Assembly (NCBI RefSeq): GCF_003575965.1
Contig: NZ_QWJJ01000001.1
Span: 1-64,000, forward strand
Length of the DNA stretch: 64,000 bases
Direction of reading: 5' to 3'
Source of the DNA: Pseudooceanicola sediminis
GTDB taxonomy: Bacteria; Pseudomonadota; Alphaproteobacteria; Rhodobacterales; Rhodobacteraceae
The translations under genes were made by a program, and so were the position numbers. Below the pieces are notes generated by a model. That model had not been told where the DNA came from. It saw only the letters and a list, made by a program, of their open reading frames with translations, and searched no databases. Shown here one piece after another: positions 26,390 to 34,532 of the stretch. Every line of letters begins with the position of its first letter. The stretch's first letter is position 1.

Positions 26390-27499
26390 ATGTCCCATCC
26401 AACAGACATCCTGTTCCGCCCCTTCACGCTGAAAGGCATCGAGCTGAAGAACCGCATCGTCATGGCGCCTATGACACGCTCCATGGCACCAAAGGGGCTT
26501 CCTGGCCAACCGCAGGCGGATTATTACGCCCGCCGAGCCCAGAACGAGGTCGGTCTGATCCTGTCCGAGGGCACCGTGATCGACCGGCCTGCATCACGTA
26601 ACACGCCCGGCATTCCCTTTTTCCACGGGGATGCGTTGAAGGGCTGGAAGGACGTGATCGACGCCGTTCACGCCGCAGGTGGACGCATGGGGCCGCAGAT
26701 CTGGCATACCGGATCGACCCGCGGCGGCGAGTGGGAACCCGAATCCCCTGTCGAAAGCCCCTCGGGTCTGATTGGCCCCGGTGCACCGCGCGGTGTCGAG
26801 ATGAGTGAGGCGGATATCGAGGCGACCATCGCCGCCTTTGCGTCGGCTGCGGCGGATGCCAAGCGGCTCGGGTTCGACGTGGCGGAACTGCACGGCGCAC
26901 ACGGCTATCTGATCGACCAGTTCTTGTGGGAGGGGACAAACCTGCGCACCGACGCATGGGGCGGTACCACCCTGCCGGAGCGGTCGCGCTTTGCCGTCGA
27001 AGTGGTCAAGGCCGTACGCGCCGCTGTTGGCCCGGATTTTCCGATCATCTTGCGCCTAAGCCAGTGGAAGCAACAGGACTACGCCGCCAAGCTGGCCAAT
27101 TCGCCGCAAGAAATGGACGCGTGGCTGACGCCCCTGGTCGATGCCGGAGTCGATGTCTTTCACTGTTCGCAGCGCCGGTTCTGGGAGCCTGAATTTGCAG
27201 AGATCGACGGCGAAAATGGCCTGAACTTTGCCGGGTGGGCAAAGAAGATCACTGGACAGCCGACCATCTCGGTCGGGTCGGTCGGCTTGTCTGGCGAATT
27301 CCTGTCGGCCTTCGGGGGCGAGGGGTCAGAGGCCACATCGCTGGACAAGTTGCTGAACCGGATGGAGCGAGACGAGTTCGACCTGATTGCCGTCGGTCGC
27401 GCCCTGCTCAGCGACCCGGCCTGGGCGGCCAAGGTCAAACGCGGCGCGGTCGGGGAACTTCAGGGTTTCGAAGCCAAGGATCTGGCCGAACTGGTCTGA
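26390..27499 (+). CDS. Old Yellow Enzyme family alkene reductase
   Basis: The 369-residue FMN-dependent enzyme reduces activated alkenes (enones, maleimides, quinone-like electrophiles) with NAD(P)H. Visible blocks are FRPFTLKGIELKNRIVMAPMTR at the N-terminus, ELHGAHGYLIDQFLWEGTNLRTD, and VGRALLSDPAWAAKVKRG at the phosphate-binding C-terminus. The ATG at 26390 follows AAAGGA. Placed divergently from an HxlR regulator, it most likely belongs to an electrophile detoxification response. Confidence 0.92.
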   Translation: MSHPTDILFRPFTLKGIELKNRIVMAPMTRSMAPKGLPGQPQADYYARRAQNEVGLILSEGTVIDRPASRNTPGIPFFHGDALKGWKDVIDAVHAAGGRMGPQIWHTGSTRGGEWEPESPVESPSGLIGPGAPRGVEMSEADIEATIAAFASAAADAKRLGFDVAELHGAHGYLIDQFLWEGTNLRTDAWGGTTLPERSRFAVEVVKAVRAAVGPDFPIILRLSQWKQQDYAAKLANSPQEMDAWLTPLVDAGVDVFHCSQRRFWEPEFAEIDGENGLNFAGWAKKITGQPTISVGSVGLSGEFLSAFGGEGSEATSLDKLLNRMERDEFDLIAVGRALLSDPAWAAKVKRGAVGELQGFEAKDLAELV

Positions 27500-27625
27500 C
27501 CTGCGCAGTCGCGGAAAAAGCCGCCGCCTTCCATTTCGATGGGGGGCGGACACGGTCGTCCACGTGGTGTTCGGCCACGTGGTCTTTTCAACTCCGGAAA
27601 TGCTGCTTATGACTGGTTCGTGAAG

Positions 27626-27645
27626 GCGGGATGAACCCGCAACCC
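27626..27645 (-). other. tRNA T-arm-like fragment
   Basis: On the minus strand the sequence reads GGTTGCGGGTTCATCCCGCC, closely like the T-arm of the CAU tRNA at 23933-24008 (GGTTGCGGGTTCAAATCCTG) with two bases missing. No acceptor or anticodon arm surrounds it. It may be a relic or a chance hairpin just before rnd. Confidence 0.35.
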
Positions 27646-27659
27646 TAAGAAAGTGCGAA

Positions 27660-28820
27660 ATGCAGACCATTACCAGTACCGAGGGCCTGGCAGCCTTCTG
27701 CGAGCAGGCGAAATCCCATCCCTACGTCACTGTCGACACCGAGTTTCTGCGCGAGCGCACGTATTACTCTCAGCTTTGCCTGATCCAGCTGGCTTTTCCC
27801 GGCCCTGAGGCAACCTGTGCGGCGATTGTCGATCCGTTGGCAGAGGGTCTGTCACTCGATCCGCTTTACGCGCTGTTTCGTGACACTTCGGTGGTCAAGG
27901 TCTTTCACGCAGCGCGGCAGGATCTGGAAATTTTCTTTGTCGATGCCGGTCTGATTCCCGAACCTCTGTTCGATACACAGGTCGCGGCAATGGTCTGCGG
28001 TTTCGGAGAGCAGGTCGGGTACGAGACGTTGGTGCGAAAGATTGCGCATCAACCACTCGACAAATCGTCGCGCTTTACCGATTGGTCGCGACGCCCTCTG
28101 AGCGATGCACAGTTGAAATATGCGCTGGCCGATGTGACCCATCTGCGGGAAATCTACGAATACCTCGCGGGGCAGATCCGCAAGGCAGGGCGAGAGAAGT
28201 GGGTCGAGGAAGAGCTGGGTATCCTGACCAATCCGGACACCTATGTCGTGCGACCCGAAGACGCTTGGCAGCGCGTGCGCACCCGTACGAATTCTGGCAG
28301 GTTCCTCGCCATATTGCGTGAACTGGCAAAGTTCCGCGAAAGTTTTGCCCAGACGCGCAACGTGCCGCGCAACAGGGTCTACAAGGACGATGCCATGGTC
28401 GAGCTTGCCTCGACAAAGCCGCAGAACGCACAGGACCTGTCGCGGTCGCGCTTGTTGCTGCGTGAAGCCCGCAAGGGCGAAATTGCAGACGGCATCATTG
28501 CCGCCGTGAAGGCAGGTCTGGACTGTCCTGACAGCAAATTGCCACGGCCCGACACCTCAGCAGAAAAGCTGCAGGTGAACCCGGCCCTGGCGGATCTGCT
28601 GCGCGTCCTGCTAAAGGCGAAATCCGATACCGCCGGGGTCGCGGCCAAGCTGATCGCCGCCACGTCGGAGTTGGATGCCCTGGCCGCCGGCATGCGCGAT
28701 GTGCCGTCGCTGAAGGGGTGGCGACGCGATGTTTTCGGTGCGGACGCCCTGCGCTTGTGCGATGGCGAAATCGGCCTCGCCACAAAGGGTCAGAAAGTCG
28801 TCACTGTCGACCTGCGCTGA
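27660..28820 (+). CDS. rnd: Ribonuclease D
   Basis: RNase D is a 3'-5' exoribonuclease that trims tRNA precursors and other stable RNAs. The 386-residue protein has the DEDDy catalytic set: VDTEFLRER (Exo I), VFHAARQDLEIFF (Exo II), and YALADVTHLREIY (Exo III). The HRDC-type helical domains follow from about residue 210. The length is typical. A hairpin terminator follows the stop codon. Confidence 0.96.
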   Translation: MQTITSTEGLAAFCEQAKSHPYVTVDTEFLRERTYYSQLCLIQLAFPGPEATCAAIVDPLAEGLSLDPLYALFRDTSVVKVFHAARQDLEIFFVDAGLIPEPLFDTQVAAMVCGFGEQVGYETLVRKIAHQPLDKSSRFTDWSRRPLSDAQLKYALADVTHLREIYEYLAGQIRKAGREKWVEEELGILTNPDTYVVRPEDAWQRVRTRTNSGRFLAILRELAKFRESFAQTRNVPRNRVYKDDAMVELASTKPQNAQDLSRSRLLLREARKGEIADGIIAAVKAGLDCPDSKLPRPDTSAEKLQVNPALADLLRVLLKAKSDTAGVAAKLIAATSELDALAAGMRDVPSLKGWRRDVFGADALRLCDGEIGLATKGQKVVTVDLR

Positions 28821-28827
28821 ATGCTGC

Positions 28828-28856
28828 GACCAGAGCGTCGCGGGCGCGCTCTGGTC
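28828..28856. terminator. Terminator between rnd and the convergent lipoprotein gene
   Basis: GACCAGAGCG and CGCTCTGGTC form a perfect 10-bp stem with a 9-base loop, 7 bases after the rnd stop and 8 bases before the stop of the opposing gene. The T run is short (TTC), so efficiency is uncertain. Confidence 0.65.
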
Positions 28857-28864
28857 TTCACTAC

Positions 28865-29377
28865 CTAGCGGCTTTGGCTGAGCGCATTCAGCCCGCCGAC
28901 CACCTCTATCTTTCGCACGTCGGCCAGCTCGATATCGGACAACCGCGTTGCCGCGACCACCTTGCGCGATGCTTCGGTTCCGACGGGCAGGGAGGTGCGC
29001 GTTGCGGGAAGATAGGCCATCAGGGTATAGCGCGCGACGCCGTCGACAGGGCCTTCGGCATTCTGGGGAACCAGGCCGACCTTGAAGGCCCCTTGGTAGG
29101 CCGAGGTCGCGCTGACGCGGATGATTGCGCCGCCCGGTACCTGTTCGACGTCCAATGTATCGATACGCGCAACGGGCGTGCGCAGGTCCACCACCTGTTT
29201 CTTGCTGCTCAGCACGCGGTCTGGGATTAGTGGATTGGCGGTTCCGCTGGTGCTGGCGCTCGCGGTGGTCTGGGTGCGTCCGAACCAGTTGGCCGGGTTC
29301 GCCCGGCTGTCGCGGATCGTGGCACAACCGGCCACCGAGAGAGCGGCGATCACCACGACGGGAATAGTCTTGCGCAT
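28865..29377 (-). CDS. Predicted lipoprotein of unknown function
   Basis: The 170-residue protein has a lipoprotein signal (VVVIAALSVAGC) with the lipid-attachment Cys at residue 18. A short Ser/Thr-rich linker is followed by a beta-rich domain containing IDTLDVEQVPGGAIIRVSA and VARYTLMAYLP. No family name can be given with certainty. It is likely anchored to a membrane facing the periplasm. It stands alone, convergent with rnd and divergent from sufE. Confidence 0.8.
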   Translation of the reverse strand: MRKTIPVVVIAALSVAGCATIRDSRANPANWFGRTQTTASASTSGTANPLIPDRVLSSKKQVVDLRTPVARIDTLDVEQVPGGAIIRVSATSAYQGAFKVGLVPQNAEGPVDGVARYTLMAYLPATRTSLPVGTEASRKVVAATRLSDIELADVRKIEVVGGLNALSQSR

Positions 29378-29518
29378 ATGTCCGGAGCCTCCGTGAACCT
29401 GTGTCTCCGTCTAACCCACCACGACACGGTTGAAAAGCCGCCCGTGGGTCTGGACCTTCGGTGGAACGGGAACTACCTCGGGGACATCGACCAGGTACCA
29501 CGGCTAGGAAGGCGGATA

Positions 29519-29923
29519 ATGGCGCAGGAAGCATTCGAAGATATCGTCGCGGACTTTGAGTTCCTCGAAGATTGGGAAGATCGCTATCGCCATGTCATCG
29601 ATATGGGCAAGGCGATGGACCCTTTACCGGATGCGTTGAAAGTGCCCGCCACCAAGGTTGATGGCTGCGCAAGCCAGGTGTGGCTGCATCCAAGGCCGGA
29701 AAACGGCATTTTCTTTTTTGACGGTGAAAGTGACGCGATGATCGTGCGCGGCCTGATCGCGGTCCTGCGCGCGCTTTATAATGGGGTGCCGATGGACCAG
29801 CTGGCCGGAGTCGATGCCCATGCGGAATTGGCGCGGCTAAGTCTCGAGGATCACCTGTCCGCTCAGAGGTCGAACGGATTGCGCGCCATGATCAAGAGGA
29901 TCGGCGAGCAGGCGCCGACCTGA
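29519..29923 (+). CDS. sufE: SufE family cysteine desulfuration protein
   Basis: SufE accepts sulfane sulfur from the cysteine desulfurase SufS and passes it to the Fe-S scaffold. The 134-residue protein starts at ATG 29519 (MAQEAFEDIVADFEFLEDW). It carries the conserved acceptor Cys50 in KVDGCASQVWL, followed by the typical GLIAVLRALYNG. No other suf genes are in the window. A short extension upstream in frame has no family likeness and was excluded. Confidence 0.95.
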   Translation: MAQEAFEDIVADFEFLEDWEDRYRHVIDMGKAMDPLPDALKVPATKVDGCASQVWLHPRPENGIFFFDGESDAMIVRGLIAVLRALYNGVPMDQLAGVDAHAELARLSLEDHLSAQRSNGLRAMIKRIGEQAPT

Positions 29924-29929
29924 CCGAGC

Positions 29930-30433
29930 CTACCCACGCGAAACGTAGCGTCTGAGAGAGCGGACAAAGGCGTCGATCGCCGACTCGGCGGCGCTACCGG
30001 GAAAGGCGGCGACGATCTGCGGCTCCAGCCGATCCGACAGTTTCCCGAGGTGGGCCTTCCGGATTTCCTCGTCGCTGTCCGACAGCGGCAAGGTGGCGGC
30101 GGCGACCAGCAGTTCGAGACGCTGGTGAATCGCGCGCATCCCGGCAAACGCCGTGATCATAGGCCCGGCAAGTTTTGGCGCGTCGCGCCAACTCAGCCCA
30201 TCAAAGAGTTCCTGCGTGACCCTTTGCCCGGCGCCCAGGCAATCATAGGCAACGCAACCCGGATACCCCTTTTCGGTCAGTTCAGCGTGGATCGAACAGG
30301 CATGTCCGGCCAGGTTGGGGCAGGGCAGGCCCGCGGGTTTGTCTATGGCAAAGCTGTCGCCCGCATCCAATGCCAGCGCCAGACAGCACAACGCCGCGCA
30401 CTGGCTGCAATCCGCGCTCAGATGCGGTGTCAT
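29930..30433 (-). CDS. Cysteine-cluster protein, YkgJ-like
   Basis: The 167-residue protein has eight Cys in its first 65 residues (9, 12, 16, 17, 38, 46, 60, 65), including CSQCAALCC and YPGCVAYDC. This resembles the YkgJ-type zinc- or iron-chelating cluster. The C-terminal half is helical and Cys-free. Function is unknown. Its start overlaps the stop of the DUF1638 gene in an ATGA arrangement, so the two are coupled. Tight linkage to DUF1638 and the corrinoid protein suggests a metal or cofactor role, by inference only. Confidence 0.8.
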   Translation of the reverse strand: MTPHLSADCSQCAALCCLALALDAGDSFAIDKPAGLPCPNLAGHACSIHAELTEKGYPGCVAYDCLGAGQRVTQELFDGLSWRDAPKLAGPMITAFAGMRAIHQRLELLVAAATLPLSDSDEEIRKAHLGKLSDRLEPQIVAAFPGSAAESAIDAFVRSLRRYVSRG

Positions 30434-31083
30434 TGGCTCGCCTCTTTCGCCAGTTCGCGGGCCAGGTCGCCGTATCCGGTATAGCGTCGCTCAAACCTCA
30501 GCCCCAGCCGATCTGCACAGGCGCGTGCCTTTTTCGTGAGAGCGGGATCGTCAGTTTGCGCCAGGTAGACGAGTGCCTCGTAATTCGCGAAATACATGTC
30601 CTTCAACTCAGGATGGCGATCCAGCCCGAGGGGGTGCCACACGAAGGCATCGAACTGACGCGCCAGAAAATCGGTCAGGTAGAACGAAGTTACTTCGCCC
30701 CGGGCCTCGAAGGCCTCGACGCCATCAAAGAAGGCATAGCAATGGGGGCCGGACAACATCTGCACCCCCATCTCGATGCACGCGGCCTCAAGAAGGCCAC
30801 CGGTACCGCAATCGGCATAGAGGACAAAGATATTTGGATACCGCGCGCGGTGTTCGGCAACCTTCGCCCGCACCGCATCCGTGATCAGGTCGGGGGTATT
30901 GTGCAGGATCGCCGGAAGGCAGATCAGATCCATGTGATCCCAGGCGTTGATCTGCTTCAGCGCCAGCACCTCGCGCGCCAGAGCACCGCAAGCGATAAGC
31001 AGGGTGCGTTCGGCGCCGGGTGCCTGATCGCGCAGATCCGCGCCCTCTTTCGTGAGTACCGGATCGCTGGGTAGCGTGGTCAT
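30430..31083 (-). CDS. DUF1638 domain protein
   Basis: This 217-residue protein matches my memory of the DUF1638 family, whose biochemical function is unsettled but which is often found near corrinoid-dependent methyltransferase genes. Blocks include TLLIACGALAREVLAL near the N-terminus, a central IFVLYADCGTGGLLEAACIEMGV, and HCYAFFDGVEAF. The conserved Cys and His residues could bind a metal. It lies one base after a small membrane-protein gene and overlaps the cysteine-cluster gene. The group follows the corrinoid protein gene after a terminator, on the same strand. Confidence 0.8.
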   Translation of the reverse strand: MTTLPSDPVLTKEGADLRDQAPGAERTLLIACGALAREVLALKQINAWDHMDLICLPAILHNTPDLITDAVRAKVAEHRARYPNIFVLYADCGTGGLLEAACIEMGVQMLSGPHCYAFFDGVEAFEARGEVTSFYLTDFLARQFDAFVWHPLGLDRHPELKDMYFANYEALVYLAQTDDPALTKKARACADRLGLRFERRYTGYGDLARELAKEASQ

Positions 31084-31084
31084 G

Positions 31085-31249
31085 TCATCGACGCTTTTTG
31101 TTTACGGCCAGGCGCAGCAGCAGGACCCCTCCGATCAGGATTGGCATGCCGACGGGGGCGAGCTGTGGAAAGCTGGACGCGACCCAGACAGTGACACCTG
31201 CAAAGGCGACGGCGGCCGCGAGCAACAGCAAGAATTTCGACCAGGGCAT
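31085..31249 (-). CDS. Small membrane protein, 54 residues
   Basis: The frame starts at ATG 31249 with GAGGA upstream and ends one base before the DUF1638 start. It has two hydrophobic segments (LLLLAAAVAFAGVTVWVASS and VGMPILIGGVLLLRLAV) and a basic end NKKRR, so it is a likely two-helix inner-membrane protein. No family is recognised. Coupling to DUF1638 suggests one transcript. Confidence 0.7.
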   Translation of the reverse strand: MPWSKFLLLLAAAVAFAGVTVWVASSFPQLAPVGMPILIGGVLLLRLAVNKKRR

Positions 31250-31291
31250 TGGGTGTCCTCCTGCCTCATAGATAATCGATCCTGTGGGAAA

Positions 31292-31319
31292 CGAAAGGCC
31301 CGCCAAGGCGGGCCTTTCG
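31292..31319 (-). terminator. Intrinsic terminator after the corrinoid protein gene
   Basis: CGAAAGGCCCGCC and GGCGGGCCTTTCG form a perfect 13-bp inverted repeat with a 2-base centre (AA). In a real hairpin the innermost pairs would open into the loop. On the minus strand the 3' side reads CCTTTCGTTTCCC. It separates the corrinoid gene from the small membrane protein/DUF1638 genes. Confidence 0.85.
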
Positions 31320-31371
31320 GATGGACGGTGCCGCACGCCTGTTTGACCAGACCGTACTGCCGCGCGACGGA

Positions 31372-32073
<702 letters not shown>

Positions 32074-32251
32074 GTGCGTTCCTGTGTCTGTTTGCGCGCT
32101 GCAAATCGGTGCTTTGATCAAGCCTTGTCGCAAGTGGCGGCAACCGACTTTCCGAAATGCGACTTATCGCGCGATGCTGCCGACTTATAGCGACTGATGC
32201 AAAAAGAAATATTGAAAAAATTTCATGGAGATCATGGGGCTGAGGGGGTAT

Positions 32252-32266
32252 GTTCCTTGTATGTTC
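32252..32266. promoter_or_regulatory. LexA-type box (GTTC-N7-GTTC)
   Basis: GTTC, CTTGTAT and GTTC match the direct-repeat LexA operator known for Rhodobacter and other alphaproteobacteria. It overlaps the likely start codon (32261) of the radical SAM gene, so repression would block early elongation or initiation. Confidence 0.6.
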
Positions 32267-33349
32267 CAAACAGACTCACATCCAGTCGACAAAGACGCGC
32301 GAAAGGGGCGGGCCGCAGGCAGTAACGCCAGCGGTCGGTTCGAGACGCATGAAAGGGTGCCGGAAGCAGACGGTTGGGATATCGTCGAGGAGACCGGCCA
32401 GATCCGCACGCAGGTGCGTGATGAACAGGCGCGGAGCCTGATCAGCTATAACAAGTCGCCCGATCTGCCGTTCGATCGCTCGATCAATCCCTACCGCGGC
32501 TGCGAGCACGGCTGCATCTATTGCTTTGCCCGCCCCACGCATGCCTATCTGGGGCTGTCGGCGGGGCTGGATTTTGAAACGCGGTTGATTGCCCGGCCGA
32601 ATGCGGCCCTGATACTTGCCGAAGAATTGGGCAGGAAAAGCTATCGCGTGGCCCCGATTGCCATCGGCACCAATACCGACCCGTACCAGCCTATCGAAAA
32701 GCAGCGTGGCATCATGCGGGAATGCCTGGAGGTCTTGTGGGAGCATCGCCACCCGGTGGCGATCGTGACCAAGGGGACCGGCATCCTGCGGGATCTCGAT
32801 ATCCTTCGCAAGATGGCAAAGCTGGGGTTGGTGCGCGTAGGTGTTTCGATCACGACGCTGGATCGTGACATCGCCCGCACGATGGAGCCACGCGTGCCCG
32901 CGCCCGAAAAACGCCTCGAGGTTGTCCGGTCGCTGGCCCGTGCCCAGATCCCGGTGCGCGTGATGGTGTCACCCGTGGTGCCAGGGCTGACCGATTCCGA
33001 GGTCGAGGCGATCCTGACCGCAGGGCAATCCGCCGGGGCCAGTTCTGCCAGCTGGATCATGTTGCGCTTGCCCCGAGAGGTTTCGCCGCTGTTCCAGGAC
33101 TGGCTGGCGGAACATTATCCCAATCGCGCCGCGCGCGTCATGGCCCGTTTGCGCGAAATGCACGGTGGCAAGGAATATGCTTCTGACTGGCATCGGCGGA
33201 TGCGCGGAGAGGGGCCCTATGCCGCCATGATTGGCCAGCGGTTCAAGGCTGCGGCCAGGCGGTTGGGCCTTGATCAGGCACAGCCGGCCCTGCGATGCGA
33301 TCTGTTCCGCGTACCGGTCAAGCCGGGCGAGCAATTGAGCCTTTTTTGA
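32261..33349 (+). CDS. PA0069 family radical SAM protein
   Basis: The protein is a radical SAM enzyme of the PA0069 family, related in sequence to spore photoproduct lyase. The [4Fe-4S] motif is GCEHGCIYCFARPTH, in which the three Cys of CxxxCxxC are visible. Other family blocks are NPYRGCEHG before it and IAIGTNTDPYQPIEK after it. The ATG at 32261 gives MFQTDSHPVDKDARKG (362 residues). Earlier ATGs at 32225 and 32234 lack good ribosome sites. A LexA-type box covers this start, suggesting SOS control and a DNA-repair-related role, which is inference. It ends in LSLF. Confidence 0.88.
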   Translation: MFQTDSHPVDKDARKGRAAGSNASGRFETHERVPEADGWDIVEETGQIRTQVRDEQARSLISYNKSPDLPFDRSINPYRGCEHGCIYCFARPTHAYLGLSAGLDFETRLIARPNAALILAEELGRKSYRVAPIAIGTNTDPYQPIEKQRGIMRECLEVLWEHRHPVAIVTKGTGILRDLDILRKMAKLGLVRVGVSITTLDRDIARTMEPRVPAPEKRLEVVRSLARAQIPVRVMVSPVVPGLTDSEVEAILTAGQSAGASSASWIMLRLPREVSPLFQDWLAEHYPNRAARVMARLREMHGGKEYASDWHRRMRGEGPYAAMIGQRFKAAARRLGLDQAQPALRCDLFRVPVKPGEQLSLF

Positions 33350-33432
33350 TCTACGTGGCCACGACGGCTTCGCCGCGTGGTTCGATGGTCGCGCCCTGCG
33401 CCAGCCCCGTTTCCGCGCACTGACGCACACAA

Positions 33433-33460
33433 AAAAGGCGCCCGTTGCGGGGCGCCTTTT
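33433..33460. terminator. Bidirectional terminator between the radical SAM and homocysteine methyltransferase genes
   Basis: AAAAGGCGCCC and GGGGCGCCTTTT form a long stem with a short GTTGC-containing loop. T runs flank it on both strands (six T on the minus side), so it can serve both convergent genes. Confidence 0.88.
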
Positions 33461-33482
33461 ACTTGGACGGAGAAGAGGGGGA

Positions 33483-34499
33483 TCAGACCTTGCGACGCCG
33501 TGTTGCGCGCCGGGTCGGGGCGTCGCTGAGATCGCCCGTGCCGTCGGTGGCCGAGGAAAATCCCCCGAGCAGTTCGGTGATCTGTTCAAGTGTCGGCCGT
33601 GGCCCCCGAGGCCGGGTCGACAGGGCCTCGTGCATCTTGGCGAGGTGATCAGGCATCGTTCCGCAGCATCCCCCGATGATCGTAGCCCCGCAATCACGCG
33701 CCATGATTGCATATTCTGCCATCAGTTCGGGCGTCCCGTCATAATGGATGTGACCATCTTCGTACTTGGGAATGCCCGCGTTGCCCTTGGCGATGATCGG
33801 GCGCTCGACACCCATGGCGGCGAACCCGAGGACCGTGCGCAGCAGGTCAGAAGCACCGACACCGCAATTCGCGCCGTAGGCCAGAGGTGGATTTTCCAGT
33901 TTTTCAACCATCTTCACCATGGCTTCGGAGGTCACACCCATCATCGTGCGGCCAGCGGTATCAAAGCTCATGGTGCCGCACCATGGCATGTCGGCCAGTT
34001 TGAATGCCTCTGCCGCAGCCTTGTATTCTTCGGGAGCCGAGATGGTTTCAAGCCACAGAACGTCCGCGCCCCCTTCCTTCAGGCCCTCGGCCTGCTGGTG
34101 AAAGATTTCGACGGCCAGTTCATGTGTCAGCGGGCCCATGGGGGCCATGATGTCGCCTGTCGGGCCAACGGATCCGGCCACGATCACGGGACGACCTGCC
34201 TTGTCCGCCACTTCGCGGCCCAGTTCGGCAGAGATGCGCGACAGCTCGCCCGCGCGTTTTTCGGCGTTATGCAGCTTGAGCCGCGAGGCGTTGCCACCAA
34301 AGGAATTGGTCAGAAAGATATCGGAGCCGGAGTCGACCGCACCCTGATAAAGCTTCATGATCCGATCCGGATGCTCCTCGTTCCACATTTCCGGCGCGTC
34401 GCCCGAGCTGAGGCCCATGTTGAAGAGGTTCGTGCCAGTGGCGCCATCGGCCATCAGCCAATCTCGTTTCTCCAGCAGGCGGGAGAGGGCATTCGTCAT
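33483..34499 (-). CDS. Homocysteine S-methyltransferase module
   Basis: The 338-residue protein has the homocysteine-binding barrel of the methionine synthase/betaine-homocysteine methyltransferase family. It starts with LMADGATGTNLFNMGL, and the zinc ligands are in YGANCGVG and the C-terminal GGCCGTMPDH. With the nearby corrinoid protein it would form the first half of a split cobalamin-dependent methionine synthase; the folate and reactivation parts are not in this window. The last 45 residues are a basic tail. It begins 33 bases after the MprF-like gene on the same strand. Confidence 0.9.
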   Translation of the reverse strand: MTNALSRLLEKRDWLMADGATGTNLFNMGLSSGDAPEMWNEEHPDRIMKLYQGAVDSGSDIFLTNSFGGNASRLKLHNAEKRAGELSRISAELGREVADKAGRPVIVAGSVGPTGDIMAPMGPLTHELAVEIFHQQAEGLKEGGADVLWLETISAPEEYKAAAEAFKLADMPWCGTMSFDTAGRTMMGVTSEAMVKMVEKLENPPLAYGANCGVGASDLLRTVLGFAAMGVERPIIAKGNAGIPKYEDGHIHYDGTPELMAEYAIMARDCGATIIGGCCGTMPDHLAKMHEALSTRPRGPRPTLEQITELLGGFSSATDGTGDLSDAPTRRATRRRKV

Positions 34500-34532
34500 A
34501 GCGGACTCCTTGCGGTTTTCCGGCCGCGCTTC

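Noticed and set aside
32074-32251. Possible SAM or cobalamin riboswitch before the corrinoid gene
   Set aside because: I could not match conserved cores of known SAM or B12 riboswitch classes on either strand.
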